A stretch of 64,000 nt of DNA from Odoribacter lunatus (GTDB lineage Bacteria > Bacteroidota > Bacteroidia > Bacteroidales > Marinifilaceae). The translations under genes and the position numbers were made by a program. This document shows positions 26,198 to 34,761 of this stretch, one piece after another. Within the stretch, counting starts at the first letter, position 1. Each line of letters begins with the position of its first letter. Location of the stretch: positions 1-64,000 of the forward strand of contig NZ_CALPCZ010000011.1 in NCBI RefSeq assembly GCF_943193135.1. Direction: 5' to 3'. The notes beneath the pieces are model-generated. The model did not search any database and had not been told where the DNA came from. It was given only the letters and a program-made list of their open reading frames with translations.

Positions 26198-27432
26198 ACA
26201 CATTCCTTTAAAAAGCTTTTTTCCACCTTTCCCATATCCCGCATAATGGACTGGTCCAGCACCTTGGCATAATGCTGTGTCATTTTGATGTTGGCATGCC
26301 CGAGAATCTTCGCCACGTTTTCCATGCTCACTTCATTGGCTAAGAACACGCTCGTCGCTGCCGTATAACGGGCTACGTGCGTCGTCAACCGCTTCTGGAT
26401 TCCGCACAAGTCGGCAATCTCCTTCAGGTAGGCGTTCATCCTCTGGTTGCTCAATACCGGGAACAGCACGTTTTTCGTCACGCATTCGGGACAATCCGCA
26501 TACTTGTCAATCAGCCTTTGGGCAGGGGTGAGGACAGGAATATTGCACATCTGCTTCGTCTTCTGTCTCGCCTTCCGAATCCACAAGGCTCCGTTGTTGT
26601 CCCTGATCAGATGCTCCCGGCTAAGCTGATAGACATCCGAGAACGCCATGCCGGAAAAACAGCAGAAGGCGAAGACATCCCGCACCTGTTCCAGTCGTTT
26701 AATGGCGAACTCCTTGTTCATCAGCACCTCCAATTCCTCCTTGGTGAGGAACTCGATGTTCACTTCATCCATTTTGAAATGGATGCCGTAAAACGGGTCT
26801 TTCGTCATCCATTCGTTTGCCAAGGCAATCCGGATGACTTTCTTTAAATTCTTCAGATGCTTCAGGGCGGAATTGTTCTGGCATCCCATGGCGGTTTTCA
26901 ACCAGTATTCAAAATCCCGGATGAACTGTCCGTTCACTTCATTCAGGAACAAGTCCTCCCGATGATATTGTGAACGGATAAACGCCCTTAAATGCCGAAT
27001 GGAAGTCTCGAACTTCTCCACGGTGGCCGGAGAGTATTCCTTTCCCATTAATCCCCTGCACTTCTCGTTATGCTCCGCATACACTTCCAGCAGGGAACGC
27101 TGCACCTTGTCCCGTCCGTAGAACCTGTCGCGGACGACGGTAGCGGATATTTCCTTGCCGTCCATTTCCAATTCCCGGTGAATCTGCAGTATCTTGGCAC
27201 GCACTGCGCCGATATAATAATTGAGTTCCCTGGCAATCCGGTCTTTCCCTTTGGAACACTCCTTGGCTTGATTCCATAACTCGATCGGAATGCTCCGCTT
27301 AATCATAATTTCCGCTTTCTGCTTGTTTACTGTGAGGCGCATGCAGACGGGCGCCTCTCTGTTTTTCAGCAGTTTCTGCTTCTTGATGTAGAACAAAACG
27401 CTGAATGTCGAACGTCTTTTTTCTTCTCCCAT
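26194..27432 (-). CDS. Tyrosine recombinase (integrase) of element C
   Basis: The 412-residue protein has arm-binding, core-binding and catalytic domains. The catalytic region reads CFSGMAFSDVYQL (first Arg replaced), THVARYTAAT (H-x-x-R kept) and LGHANIKMTQHYAKV (nucleophile Tyr). The start MGEEKRRSTFSVLFYIKKQ matches the broken copy of element A. It would catalyse integration into the tRNA-Asp end, 240 bp from its start codon. Confidence 0.94.
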   Translation of the reverse strand: MGEEKRRSTFSVLFYIKKQKLLKNREAPVCMRLTVNKQKAEIMIKRSIPIELWNQAKECSKGKDRIARELNYYIGAVRAKILQIHRELEMDGKEISATVVRDRFYGRDKVQRSLLEVYAEHNEKCRGLMGKEYSPATVEKFETSIRHLRAFIRSQYHREDLFLNEVNGQFIRDFEYWLKTAMGCQNNSALKHLKNLKKVIRIALANEWMTKDPFYGIHFKMDEVNIEFLTKEELEVLMNKEFAIKRLEQVRDVFAFCCFSGMAFSDVYQLSREHLIRDNNGALWIRKARQKTKQMCNIPVLTPAQRLIDKYADCPECVTKNVLFPVLSNQRMNAYLKEIADLCGIQKRLTTHVARYTAATSVFLANEVSMENVAKILGHANIKMTQHYAKVLDQSIMRDMGKVEKSFLKECV

Positions 27433-27672
27433 GTTTTCACTTTTTTTAATGGTACAAACTTAGCTCTGGATGCTCCGAAACTCGACACGCAAAACGTTGT
27501 GAAACAGAGAAAAAGGATGTAAATCGTTGGACTTTTTTTCGCCGGAGAAAGTCCAACGAATAAGCCCGTGAGAATTGCCCGGTTTGGGGACTTTTTGCTT
27601 GGGTGGACGGAAAAAGAAAAAGTCCCAAAGCATTAAACTTCAGGACTTTTCTTAAATTTTCGTCTTTGACAA
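27433..27672. repeat. Integrase-upstream/att-flanking segment, copy 2
   Basis: Nearly identical to 1311-1550. It contains the 11-bp-arm dyad at 27525-27535/27548-27558 (CGTTGGACTTT) and an aagtcc…ggactt terminator-like dyad near 27615-27650. Integrase promoter and arm sites are expected here. Confidence 0.75.
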
Positions 27673-27685
27673 GCGGTGCGGACGG
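27673..27685. other. att core 3 (in the tRNA-Asp 3' end)
   Basis: gcggtgcggacgg, the 3' end of the tRNA gene read on the plus strand. Element C is attached here and keeps the tRNA complete. The same 13 bp at 1551 and 15513 mark older junctions. Confidence 0.8.
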
Positions 27686-27747
27686 GACTCGAACCCGCGA
27701 CCCCAGGCGTGACAGGCCTGTATTCTAACCAGCTGAACTACCGCACC
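27674..27747 (-). tRNA. tRNA-Asp (anticodon GTC)
   Basis: On the minus strand the cloverleaf opens GGTGCGGTAGTTCAGCTGG. The anticodon loop CTGTCAC gives anticodon GTC, and the T arm GGGTTCGAGTCCC and acceptor CCGCACC close it with discriminator G. CCA is not encoded. It is the integration target of the stacked elements to its left. Confidence 0.95.
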
Positions 27748-28146
27748 AGATTTTAAAGAACAACTATCATTCAATAGCGGTGCAAATGTAGAACGATTTT
27801 TTTTAACTTGCAAACATCTACTTCAAAAAAATAGTAATATTTTTTTCAAATAAAAAATTAGAAAACGTTTGTAAAAAGTAGAAACGCTACAAGAACTTAT
27901 TAAAATTTTTGCTTAACTCTGGAAAATTCTTGTAACCACCTTAGTTATTGAAAGTTTGAAAGAAAAACTAAGATAGAGGTAACGAATTGGCAACCGTGTC
28001 TGTTTCTGTACCTTGCTGTGAGTTGCTGTATCTGTCACTCGTCTTAATACAAAAATAGTAATAAAATCCGAGATACGTAAAATCAGGTCAAGAAATTTTC
28101 CGAAATATCTTACATTCTCTAATCCCTGTCTTATTTACTTTCTATT
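27748..28146. other. AT-rich spacer upstream of tRNA-Asp
   Basis: It holds the tRNA promoter region and an aggtaacgaattggcaac motif (27977-27994) like the arm-type repeats near other integrase/att regions. No gene seen. Confidence 0.4.
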
Positions 28147-28645
28147 GTATACAATTAAACAGATAAGTCCGTTCTTTCCGTCGCTTGTTTCCGCTATCCG
28201 GTGCAAAGATAGGCGTGTAGCTTTTGAGAAATGCAAGGTCGGGCGGCAAGACCGTTTCGGATACAATCTTCCTCCTACGGAGCGTATTCTATCCGAAAAC
28301 CTTGCATCTGTCAATGGCACGTCCCAGAAGGCATCCGGCAATGGGAACAAGCGACGGAAAGAAAACAGAAAAACAGCCTGCATGGAGCACCGATACGGTG
28401 TTATCCGGCAAGCTGTTTTCTTTTTAGGTGTTGATAATGCATCAGAGGGGGCAGCCGGAGAACTGCGCTCTCTCAAGAAAATCAGACGGCATCCCTTTAA
28501 TGTCGTTCTTCCTGTAAAGAATTTTCTCATTCGACAGGATATTATCCGTGTGTTTACCGTCATAAGTGTCTATTCTGTAATCACTATACCAAGTATACTC
28601 CCTGTCTGTAATGACTATATTCAGGCAAATTGGGAAAGTATGCAG
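28147..28645 (-). mobile_element. Inverted relic of an element C-like backbone
   Basis: 28147-28485 is the inverted partner of 25481-25803. 28490-28530 encodes the end of an HTH excisionase-like protein (KILYRKNDIKGM on the minus strand, compare KILYRESDIERM at 25160-25471). 28548-28645 is the inverted partner of 24553-24640. The sequence that would hold the rest of both HTH genes is missing, so this is a deleted remnant in opposite orientation. Confidence 0.65.
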
Positions 28646-28903
28646 ACGAATTGGTGTGTCTGGACTGTTGGAGAACTTCATAATGCGTCTTCTGGGAATG
28701 TATCAGGACGACCTCGAACAATGCATAAATTGTAGTCATTAAGACGATAGCAGGTATGGAATTATTTCGAGCAACTCAAAATGGAGAGGTTTTAAATTTT
28801 GGGGTAGCAAGTTTGTGTTTCGGGTGCACCGAAACCGCCCGCTACCCACTTCTAGAGTCATGGGAAGTGGCATCCCGTTGGTCTATTGGGTTGAAGCCAT
28901 TTC

Positions 28904-29150
28904 TTATTTCTGTGCAGCTTCATTCAATCGATATTTCTGTCTTGGGTGGTTGGGGTGAGGATATAAACGCTCTATCACGTCCGCTTCCAATGCTGGGGCG
29001 ATATAGCTCTTGCAGAAATATTTTAAATCTTTGATACCGCATAATTCTGCTATCTCTTTTATGGTCATATAAGAATTGCCCATTTTCTGTATTGGCGATT
29101 CTACTTGAGGGGTGCTTAGGGGGTACTTGGGGGGATTATTACCCCCTAAG
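28904..29150 (-). pseudogene. C-terminal relic of an AAA_4/Fic-type regulator
   Basis: On the minus strand an open frame ends at 28904. Its last part reads MTIKEIAELCGIKDLKYFCK, then YIAPALEADVIERLYPHPNH and QKYRLNE, preceded by a Pro-rich …STPQVESPIQK linker. This is the usual C-terminal winged helix of AAA_4/RecG-like ATP-binding proteins. No upstream ATPase domain is present, so it is a fragment. Confidence 0.5.
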
Positions 29151-29238
29151 TTATTGTCAAGTTATATTTTCCCCACTGGCGGTGACAAAGACTGTTTATA
29201 AGAACAAATCCAAACAAAATTATAATGAATAAAGTTAT

Positions 29239-30444
29239 ATGACATCTATCAAATTAAAATTCAGGACGCATACGAACGACAACAAGAAGGGTGTGCTGTA
29301 TTTTCAGATTATTCACAATCGAATCGTCAAGCAGGTTAAGACCGACTATTGTATTTATGTCAGTGAATGGCAGAATGGAGGTATTGCAAGTAGCTCGCCC
29401 GAATCGGAGAGTCGCAACCATGCACTTAAAGTTATTCGAGACAAGATTGCGTGGGAACAGAGTAAGTTGGAACAGGTTGTGAAGTCTTTTGAATCGGTCG
29501 GTAAGCCATATACGGCCGAAGATATTATTCGTCGCTACAAAAAATCTGCATCTGATATAACTACCGTCTTTGAGTATATGCGCTACCAGTCGGAGCGGTT
29601 GAAAAAACTTGGCAAACTGCGCACGAGTGAAACCTATCGGCAAACGCTGAACAGTTTTATGCGGTTTCGTAGCGGAGTCGATTTATATTTCGATATGCTC
29701 GATGCCGATATGGTCGAACATTACGAGAGTTATATGCGAGCAAATAGTCTTAGCCGTAACACAACTTCTTTTTATATGCGGATTTTGCGGTGTATCTACA
29801 ATCGGGCGGTAGAGGACGGTTTGACTGTGCAGACGGGCCCGTTCAAAAGAGTTTATACGGGCGTGGATAAAACAGCCAAACGAGCGATAACGCTTAAAGA
29901 GATAAAGCGTATCAAAGAGTTGATTTTAACCGATGCTCCCGATTTGGATTATGCGAGAGATATATTTCTGTTCTCCTTTTATATGCGTGGTATGTCGTTT
30001 ATCGATATTGCCTATCTGCGAAAGAAGGATTTGTCGCATGGATATGTTACCTACATCCGCAAAAAGACGGGACAACAACTTGCTATTCGTTGGGAAAGGG
30101 CGATGCAGGAAATTGTTGACAAGTACCCGGAGAATCCGACTCAGTATCTGTTGCCGATTATAATCCGTCAAGACGGTACGGAACGACAGCAGTATCTCAA
30201 TAAGATTTTGTTTGTCAATCGAAAGTTGAAGCAAATCGCACAACTTGCAAGAATCGCAATGCCATTGAGCATGTATGTCAGTCGCCACAGTTGGGCAAGC
30301 ATTGCCAAGGCGAGAAACGTACCGTTAAGTGTTATCAGCGAGGGTATGGGACACGACAATGAAGAAACTACACGCATATATCTCGCTACCATACAGACCA
30401 ATCAAATAGATGAAGCCAACAACAGGATTTTAAGAGAGTTGTAA
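29239..30444 (+). CDS. Tyrosine recombinase next to the peptide-maturase cluster
   Basis: The 401-residue integrase belongs to another Bacteroidetes subfamily (start MTSIKLKFRTHTNDNKKGVLYFQ). Catalytic boxes: FYMRGMSFIDIAYL (first Arg present), YVSRHSWASIA (H-x-x-R changed to S-R-H) and MGHDNEETTRIYLATI (Tyr nucleophile). It is the only plus-strand integrase. It points into the CsgG-like/peptide/radical SAM cluster, so it probably moves that cargo. An inverted-repeat pair follows its stop. Confidence 0.92.
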   Translation: MTSIKLKFRTHTNDNKKGVLYFQIIHNRIVKQVKTDYCIYVSEWQNGGIASSSPESESRNHALKVIRDKIAWEQSKLEQVVKSFESVGKPYTAEDIIRRYKKSASDITTVFEYMRYQSERLKKLGKLRTSETYRQTLNSFMRFRSGVDLYFDMLDADMVEHYESYMRANSLSRNTTSFYMRILRCIYNRAVEDGLTVQTGPFKRVYTGVDKTAKRAITLKEIKRIKELILTDAPDLDYARDIFLFSFYMRGMSFIDIAYLRKKDLSHGYVTYIRKKTGQQLAIRWERAMQEIVDKYPENPTQYLLPIIIRQDGTERQQYLNKILFVNRKLKQIAQLARIAMPLSMYVSRHSWASIAKARNVPLSVISEGMGHDNEETTRIYLATIQTNQIDEANNRILREL

Positions 30445-30472
30445 GGGAATGTTTGTATGGGATGTATGCTAA

Positions 30473-30650
30473 CTCTTTGATAGAGATAGTCTGACGGTGC
30501 GAAAATACATTTTTTTTCATATTCTGACAACTTTCAATGAATTTTTACTGCCAAGTCTTTTATCATTTTTGATTGTTTTGTTTGGATTTTACAAATAAAA
30601 ACGCTCTTGTTTTCAATGACATAGCATCTTGGATTATCTCTATCAAAGAG
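30473..30650. repeat. Inverted repeat pair between integrase and cargo
   Basis: CTCTTTGATAGAGATA (30473-30488) is exactly complementary to 30635-30650; both copies are followed by a gtctga motif in the same orientation. The 146 bp between them are AT-rich and would hold the promoter of the exported pair. It could be an integrase site or an operator. Confidence 0.65.
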
Positions 30651-30689
30651 ATGGTCTGAAAGTAAAGAAAAAACGTAAAACACAAAAAG

Positions 30690-31163
30690 ATGAAAAAGGT
30701 ATCATTGTTTATCTTGTTGGTTGTGGGTGTGTCAATATTTGCACAAGCACAAGTTAGAGAAAAGGTCGCTGTTTATGTATCGGGCGAAGTCAGTAACAAT
30801 TACAAGAAAATCATCAGTTCCAAGGCTGTTTCACGAATTTCGCGCAGTGAAAATTATGCGGCAGTGGAACGTACGGATGCTTTCCTTGATGTGCTTACCA
30901 AGGAACAGAACTATCAATTGTCTGGCGAAGTCCGTGATGACCAGATTGCAGAATTGGGACGTCGTTTGGGTGTTCGTTATGTAGCCGTTTTCGAGGTAAC
31001 GGAATCCGATGATACCGGTTTCATTTCTGCACGCATGATTGATGTGGAAGGAGGTCTTATTATTAAATCAGCAGACGCAAGCAAAAAAATAAAATCTACG
31101 GATGATTGGATAGCTCTTGCCAATAATGTGGCATTCCGGCTTGTTTCTGCAAAATCAAAATAA
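30690..31163 (+). CDS. CsgG/LpoB-like exported protein 1
   Basis: The 157-residue protein has a signal peptide (MKKVSLFILLVVGVSIFAQA). The mature part KVAVYVSGEVSNNYKKIISS followed by SENYAAVERTDAF and QIAELGRRLGVRYVAVFEVTE matches the CsgG/LpoB/TolB-N fold (alpha-beta module that assembles at the outer membrane or periplasm). No lipobox Cys is seen. Its paralogue follows after 19 bp. It may help export or anchor a cluster product, which is inference. Confidence 0.78.
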   Translation: MKKVSLFILLVVGVSIFAQAQVREKVAVYVSGEVSNNYKKIISSKAVSRISRSENYAAVERTDAFLDVLTKEQNYQLSGEVRDDQIAELGRRLGVRYVAVFEVTESDDTGFISARMIDVEGGLIIKSADASKKIKSTDDWIALANNVAFRLVSAKSK

Positions 31164-31182
31164 ACCTAAAACAAAATAAATC

Positions 31183-32181
31183 ATGAAAAGATTTTCTTTA
31201 ATTGTAGCCATGCTATGTTTGTTTGGCGTTGCTATGGCACAACAGGCCGTTAAACAGAAAGTGGCGGTATATGTAACAGGTGATGCTGAAAATGGATATA
31301 AAAAAGTTATCGGTTCGAAATTGGTAACGGGAATAACCCGTAGCGAGAACTATGCAGCCGTAGAACGTACCGCTGACTTCTTGGGTGAATTGACCAAAGA
31401 GCAAGATTACCAGATGTCGGGAGCAGTCAGCGACAATCAAATTGCACGATTGGGACAGCAGTTCGGAGTTCGTTATGTATTGGTTGCCGATGTTTCCGAG
31501 CTTTTCGAGTCAATGTTTATCTCTGCCCGTATGATTGACGTTCAAACGGCACAGATTGTAAACTCGGCAGAAACGAGTGGGAGCGTAAGTGGCATAGAAA
31601 GCCTTACCAAATTAGCAGAAAATATTATTTTAGAAATAATAACACCTACATTAATAATAGGAGGAACATCTACGTCCATAGAAGAGGCAGTTAAACAATT
31701 ACCTAATATGTATAACTTTAGAGAACTTGTTGAATATGGCTACTACCGTATCTCGGTTCCGGAAGGGTATCATATAGCGACAAAAGATGAAATAGTAGAT
31801 ATTATTAAAAAATATCAAATAATTGGGAAAAAACTTTCATTTCCAATATATACAAATATTTCAAAATCATCTAACTTTAAAAACCAGAGATTTGTCGTTA
31901 ACTATTATAATAGGTATGATAAATTTATAAAATCAGAAACAAAGTATAAAGTGTATCGGGAATATAAACTGACTTGTGTGTGTATTAAAAACGAGCAAGA
32001 AAGTATCATATTAAACTTGTCATGTATTGATGATAGTGAGCATGCGTATCATTATAGTAATAACAATAAACCTTTCCGTGCAGGATATTATAAACTAGTT
32101 ACTGAAGGACTTACAGATCTACAGACTCCTATACCACAAATGAGTTCTGGATATATTTATGTTGTTAAAGATAAAAAATAA
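31183..32181 (+). CDS. CsgG/LpoB-like exported protein 2 with extra C-terminal domain
   Basis: The 332-residue protein has a signal peptide (MKRFSLIVAMLCLFGVAMA) and an N-terminal 150 residues closely similar to its upstream neighbour. The extra 180 residues contain SVPEGYHIATKDEIVDII, which recalls the start of FISUMP-type domains (GWH-P-x-x-E-W), then a beta-rich stretch. The second half is AT-richer than the first, which suggests domain fusion. It is the last gene before the cysteine-rich peptide. Confidence 0.72.
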   Translation: MKRFSLIVAMLCLFGVAMAQQAVKQKVAVYVTGDAENGYKKVIGSKLVTGITRSENYAAVERTADFLGELTKEQDYQMSGAVSDNQIARLGQQFGVRYVLVADVSELFESMFISARMIDVQTAQIVNSAETSGSVSGIESLTKLAENIILEIITPTLIIGGTSTSIEEAVKQLPNMYNFRELVEYGYYRISVPEGYHIATKDEIVDIIKKYQIIGKKLSFPIYTNISKSSNFKNQRFVVNYYNRYDKFIKSETKYKVYREYKLTCVCIKNEQESIILNLSCIDDSEHAYHYSNNNKPFRAGYYKLVTEGLTDLQTPIPQMSSGYIYVVKDKK

Positions 32182-32245
32182 CCAAACAAGATAGAATATG
32201 GCAAGACCTACGAAGCCGTTAGAGTAGGACTAAAATGGTTAATAT

Positions 32246-32470
32246 ATGTTCATACCCAAAGTTAATGATTATCGACAGATTCAAGGGAAGGTTGTCGATT
32301 ATATGGAAGTACATATGGCGGTTTGTGGTGGCGGTTGCAGTTGTCCGTGCAAACAATCCACATCAATTAGCACACAAAAAATGTATGCAGGTAATTGTAC
32401 ATGTGGTTGCAATTGCAATGCGCCAATAATGAGAGAGACTTTTAATACACGGGCAACTATTCGATTGTGA
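32246..32470 (+). CDS. Cysteine-rich peptide, candidate RiPP precursor
   Basis: A 74-residue frame with eight Cys in two tight groups: VCGGGCSCPCK (positions 27, 31, 33, 35) and NCTCGCNCN (51, 53, 55, 57), separated by 15 residues. The first 26 residues would be a leader and the last 17 a follower. It lies 102 bp before a radical SAM/SPASM maturase gene in the same direction, as in ranthipeptide- and sactipeptide-like loci. Start codons at 32246, 32303 and 32315 are possible; 32246 gives the only usable leader. No homologue is recalled. Confidence 0.6.
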   Translation: MFIPKVNDYRQIQGKVVDYMEVHMAVCGGGCSCPCKQSTSISTQKMYAGNCTCGCNCNAPIMRETFNTRATIRL

Positions 32471-32480
32471 AACGTTGTGT

Positions 32481-32513
32481 TGGATAAATCCGAAGCATAT
32501 ATTCGGATTTATC
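32481..32513 (+). terminator. Attenuator-like hairpin between peptide and maturase genes
   Basis: GGATAAATCCGAA (32481-32493) pairs perfectly with 32501-32513 (13 bp, 7-nt loop). There is no long T run, so partial termination or 3'-end protection is more likely than a full stop. Such a hairpin behind a precursor gene allows more peptide than enzyme. Confidence 0.65.
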
Positions 32514-32572
32514 CTATGATTAATTAAGCGAATAGAATCCTGATTGATTTTATTGCTAACTGTAAACTTGAT

Positions 32573-33928
32573 ATGCAATACTCAAAATATGTCCATACCT
32601 TCCCTGTTGAGGACAATGTTGTGGCATTATATCATGCGCTATTGATTCGTACTGTATTCGTTACTAATCAAGAATCCCAACAAATAAATCTGTTTTTCGA
32701 GAAAGGCACAACGAATGACCATGTAACAGTTGAAATGATTAATTATCTATATACAAATTATTTTGTTGTTAATAACGATGAAGAGGATAGCGCGTTGTAT
32801 TCAAAGTGTATGGATATGATTGCTGAACCGGCAATATCCAATGCCTACATAGTTGTAACCGAAAATTGTAATTTCAATTGCAAGTATTGCTTTATATCGA
32901 ATGCCGTTCAAAATGTATATCCCGTAAAAGTGATGACAAAAGAGGTCGCTACGAACGCTGTGATGCTATTGCAACGAACTTACGAGAAACAACAGCATTC
33001 ATACGATAAGACCATAACATTCTATGGGGGAGAGCCATTATTAAATTTCGATATCATAAAGTTTTTCATGGATGAGGTCAATAGAATAAAACAAGAACAC
33101 TATTGGCCGGATGATGTTAAATATGCATTGATTACCAATGGTTCTTTATTGACAAAGGATATATTGCAATCCATTAAAGAGTATGGTATTGCATTGAGTA
33201 TTTCTTATGATGTAGACAAGGAATCACATTCTCAGAGAATAGATAAGACAGGAAACGACAGCTATGATGTGGTCAAACAAAAAATCGCCTTGTGCAATGA
33301 GATGAATGTGCCGTTTAGTCTTTCTATTACGATTACGGATACTTTACTTAGACACAGGAATACAGTCCTGCCGGAAATTCTGAAGTTGTCTCCATTGACA
33401 ATAGCGTTTAATCTTTTGATACCCAACAAGGAAACATTACAAAACGATAATTATTACGAGGAGGCAACGGACTTTATGTTGGAAACATTCGGTCAGTTAC
33501 GAACGATTGGAATGTATGAAGACAGAATAATGCGAAAAGTACATTCCTTTAAAGAGAATAAAATGCACTTGTATGATTGTTGTGCCAGTGGTGGCAATCA
33601 ATATGTTATAGCTCCGGACGGAACAATCGGTATTTGTCATGGATATTTGAATAACCGAAAATATTTTTCAGCCAAGGTTTCGGATTCAGAATTTGATTTT
33701 AGAGAACATCCTGATTATAAATATTGGAAGAAAAGAACCCCGCTTTTAATGCCTCAATGCCAGGATTGCGAATGTCTGAGTATTTGTGGAGGTGGTTGTC
33801 CGTATGCGGCAGATTATATGTATGGTTCAATATATGAGTTGGATACCCGTTTTTGTATTCATGCCAAAAAGGTATTGACTTGGTTAATTAAAGATTTGTA
33901 TCACCATATAACTCGAAAAGAACAATGA
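32573..33928 (+). CDS. Radical SAM/SPASM peptide maturase
   Basis: The 451-residue enzyme has the radical SAM motif CNFNCKYC (C-x3-C-x2-C, around residue 103) in VVTENCNFNCKYCF. TFYGGEPLL is the GGE motif, and the C-terminal SPASM region has CCASGGNQYVIAPDGTIGIC, then QCQDCECLSICGGGCPY (C-x2-C-x5-C-x3-C) and a final Cys. SPASM enzymes of this build make thioether or C-C crosslinks in ribosomal peptides, with two auxiliary 4Fe-4S clusters. The N-terminal 90 residues may bind the leader. The substrate is presumably the upstream cysteine-rich peptide. Confidence 0.9.
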   Translation: MQYSKYVHTFPVEDNVVALYHALLIRTVFVTNQESQQINLFFEKGTTNDHVTVEMINYLYTNYFVVNNDEEDSALYSKCMDMIAEPAISNAYIVVTENCNFNCKYCFISNAVQNVYPVKVMTKEVATNAVMLLQRTYEKQQHSYDKTITFYGGEPLLNFDIIKFFMDEVNRIKQEHYWPDDVKYALITNGSLLTKDILQSIKEYGIALSISYDVDKESHSQRIDKTGNDSYDVVKQKIALCNEMNVPFSLSITITDTLLRHRNTVLPEILKLSPLTIAFNLLIPNKETLQNDNYYEEATDFMLETFGQLRTIGMYEDRIMRKVHSFKENKMHLYDCCASGGNQYVIAPDGTIGICHGYLNNRKYFSAKVSDSEFDFREHPDYKYWKKRTPLLMPQCQDCECLSICGGGCPYAADYMYGSIYELDTRFCIHAKKVLTWLIKDLYHHITRKEQ

Positions 33929-34761
33929 AACCGATATCATGTTTTGTCGCAATGCCTTTCTCAAAGGATTTTGATGTAGTTTATAAAAAACACATTAAAC
34001 CATTGATTGAAGAAGAATTTGAGGATATAGAGTGTATAAGGATGGACGAACAACCAAAGTTAGGCTATATTCTAAATAATATACAAAATGAAATAGATCG
34101 CTGTACATTTGTCATTGCTGATATATCGGTTGAAAATCCGAATGTTTTCTTTGAAATAGGATATGCCTATGGCCAGAACAAAATTATTATTTTTATCAAA
34201 CATGGAGATTTAGACGATGTGCCCGTCGACATCAATAATCTTATCGTAATTGGTTATGACAGAGAAAAAGGATATGAGGGGCTTCAGGCTTCACTAAAAA
34301 AAACAATAGATGCTAATATAAGAAAGACAAAACAGCCTCAGCCTATAATTATGGGAGATTGCGATGATATATGTGGATATTGGGTTGGAGTGTATCAAAT
34401 AAAGAGACAGAAATATAAAGCACAACTTTCTATTAACAAAGAAAGTACAGGAAATTCGGTTACCTATAATTGTGAGAGTGTCATATCCATTGATAATAAA
34501 TATTTAATATTCCAAACATTGAAGTATAATGGAGTATTAAATCAAAAGTCCCTCTCTCCAGAAGAATGGAAGAATGGACAATGGATAGAGTTTGTTGGTA
34601 CTTCTTGGACAAATCTTCCTAACAGCATATTATCAAATTATCTATTAAATGCTTATGCTATAAATAGAAAGGTGGAGGGAAATCGGTTGCATGTAAAGAT
34701 TTGGGATAATGTAAACTATAAAAAGAAGGATGTATTTTTTAATAGAATAAATGCCCAATAG
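33925..34761 (+). CDS. TIR/nucleoside-2-deoxyribosyltransferase-like protein
   Basis: The 278-residue protein overlaps the maturase stop by 4 bp (ATGA), so both are translated together. The N-terminal 140 residues carry CFVAMPFSKDF, TFVIADISVENPNVFFEIGY and AYGQNKIIIFI. This is the FVAMPF family of TIR-like/deoxyribosyltransferase-like folds, with the conserved Glu in FFEIG. Relatives occur in phage-defence loci, often with NAD- or nucleotide-cleaving activity. The C-terminal 130 residues are beta-rich and unassigned (possible sensor). Pairing with a peptide maturase is not something I know from described systems. Confidence 0.75.
   Translation: MKPISCFVAMPFSKDFDVVYKKHIKPLIEEEFEDIECIRMDEQPKLGYILNNIQNEIDRCTFVIADISVENPNVFFEIGYAYGQNKIIIFIKHGDLDDVPVDINNLIVIGYDREKGYEGLQASLKKTIDANIRKTKQPQPIIMGDCDDICGYWVGVYQIKRQKYKAQLSINKESTGNSVTYNCESVISIDNKYLIFQTLKYNGVLNQKSLSPEEWKNGQWIEFVGTSWTNLPNSILSNYLLNAYAINRKVEGNRLHVKIWDNVNYKKKDVFFNRINAQ

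Noticed and set aside
32198-32227. Nine-codon frame MARPTKPLE before the peptide gene
   Set aside because: It is in the same frame as the peptide but is closed by stops at 32225 and 32231, so it cannot be its leader. A tiny regulatory frame cannot be excluded.
32235-32429. 64-residue frame overlapping the cysteine-rich peptide in another frame
   Set aside because: It lacks the Cys pattern expected of a maturase substrate and has poor composition; the 32246 frame fits the neighbouring enzyme.
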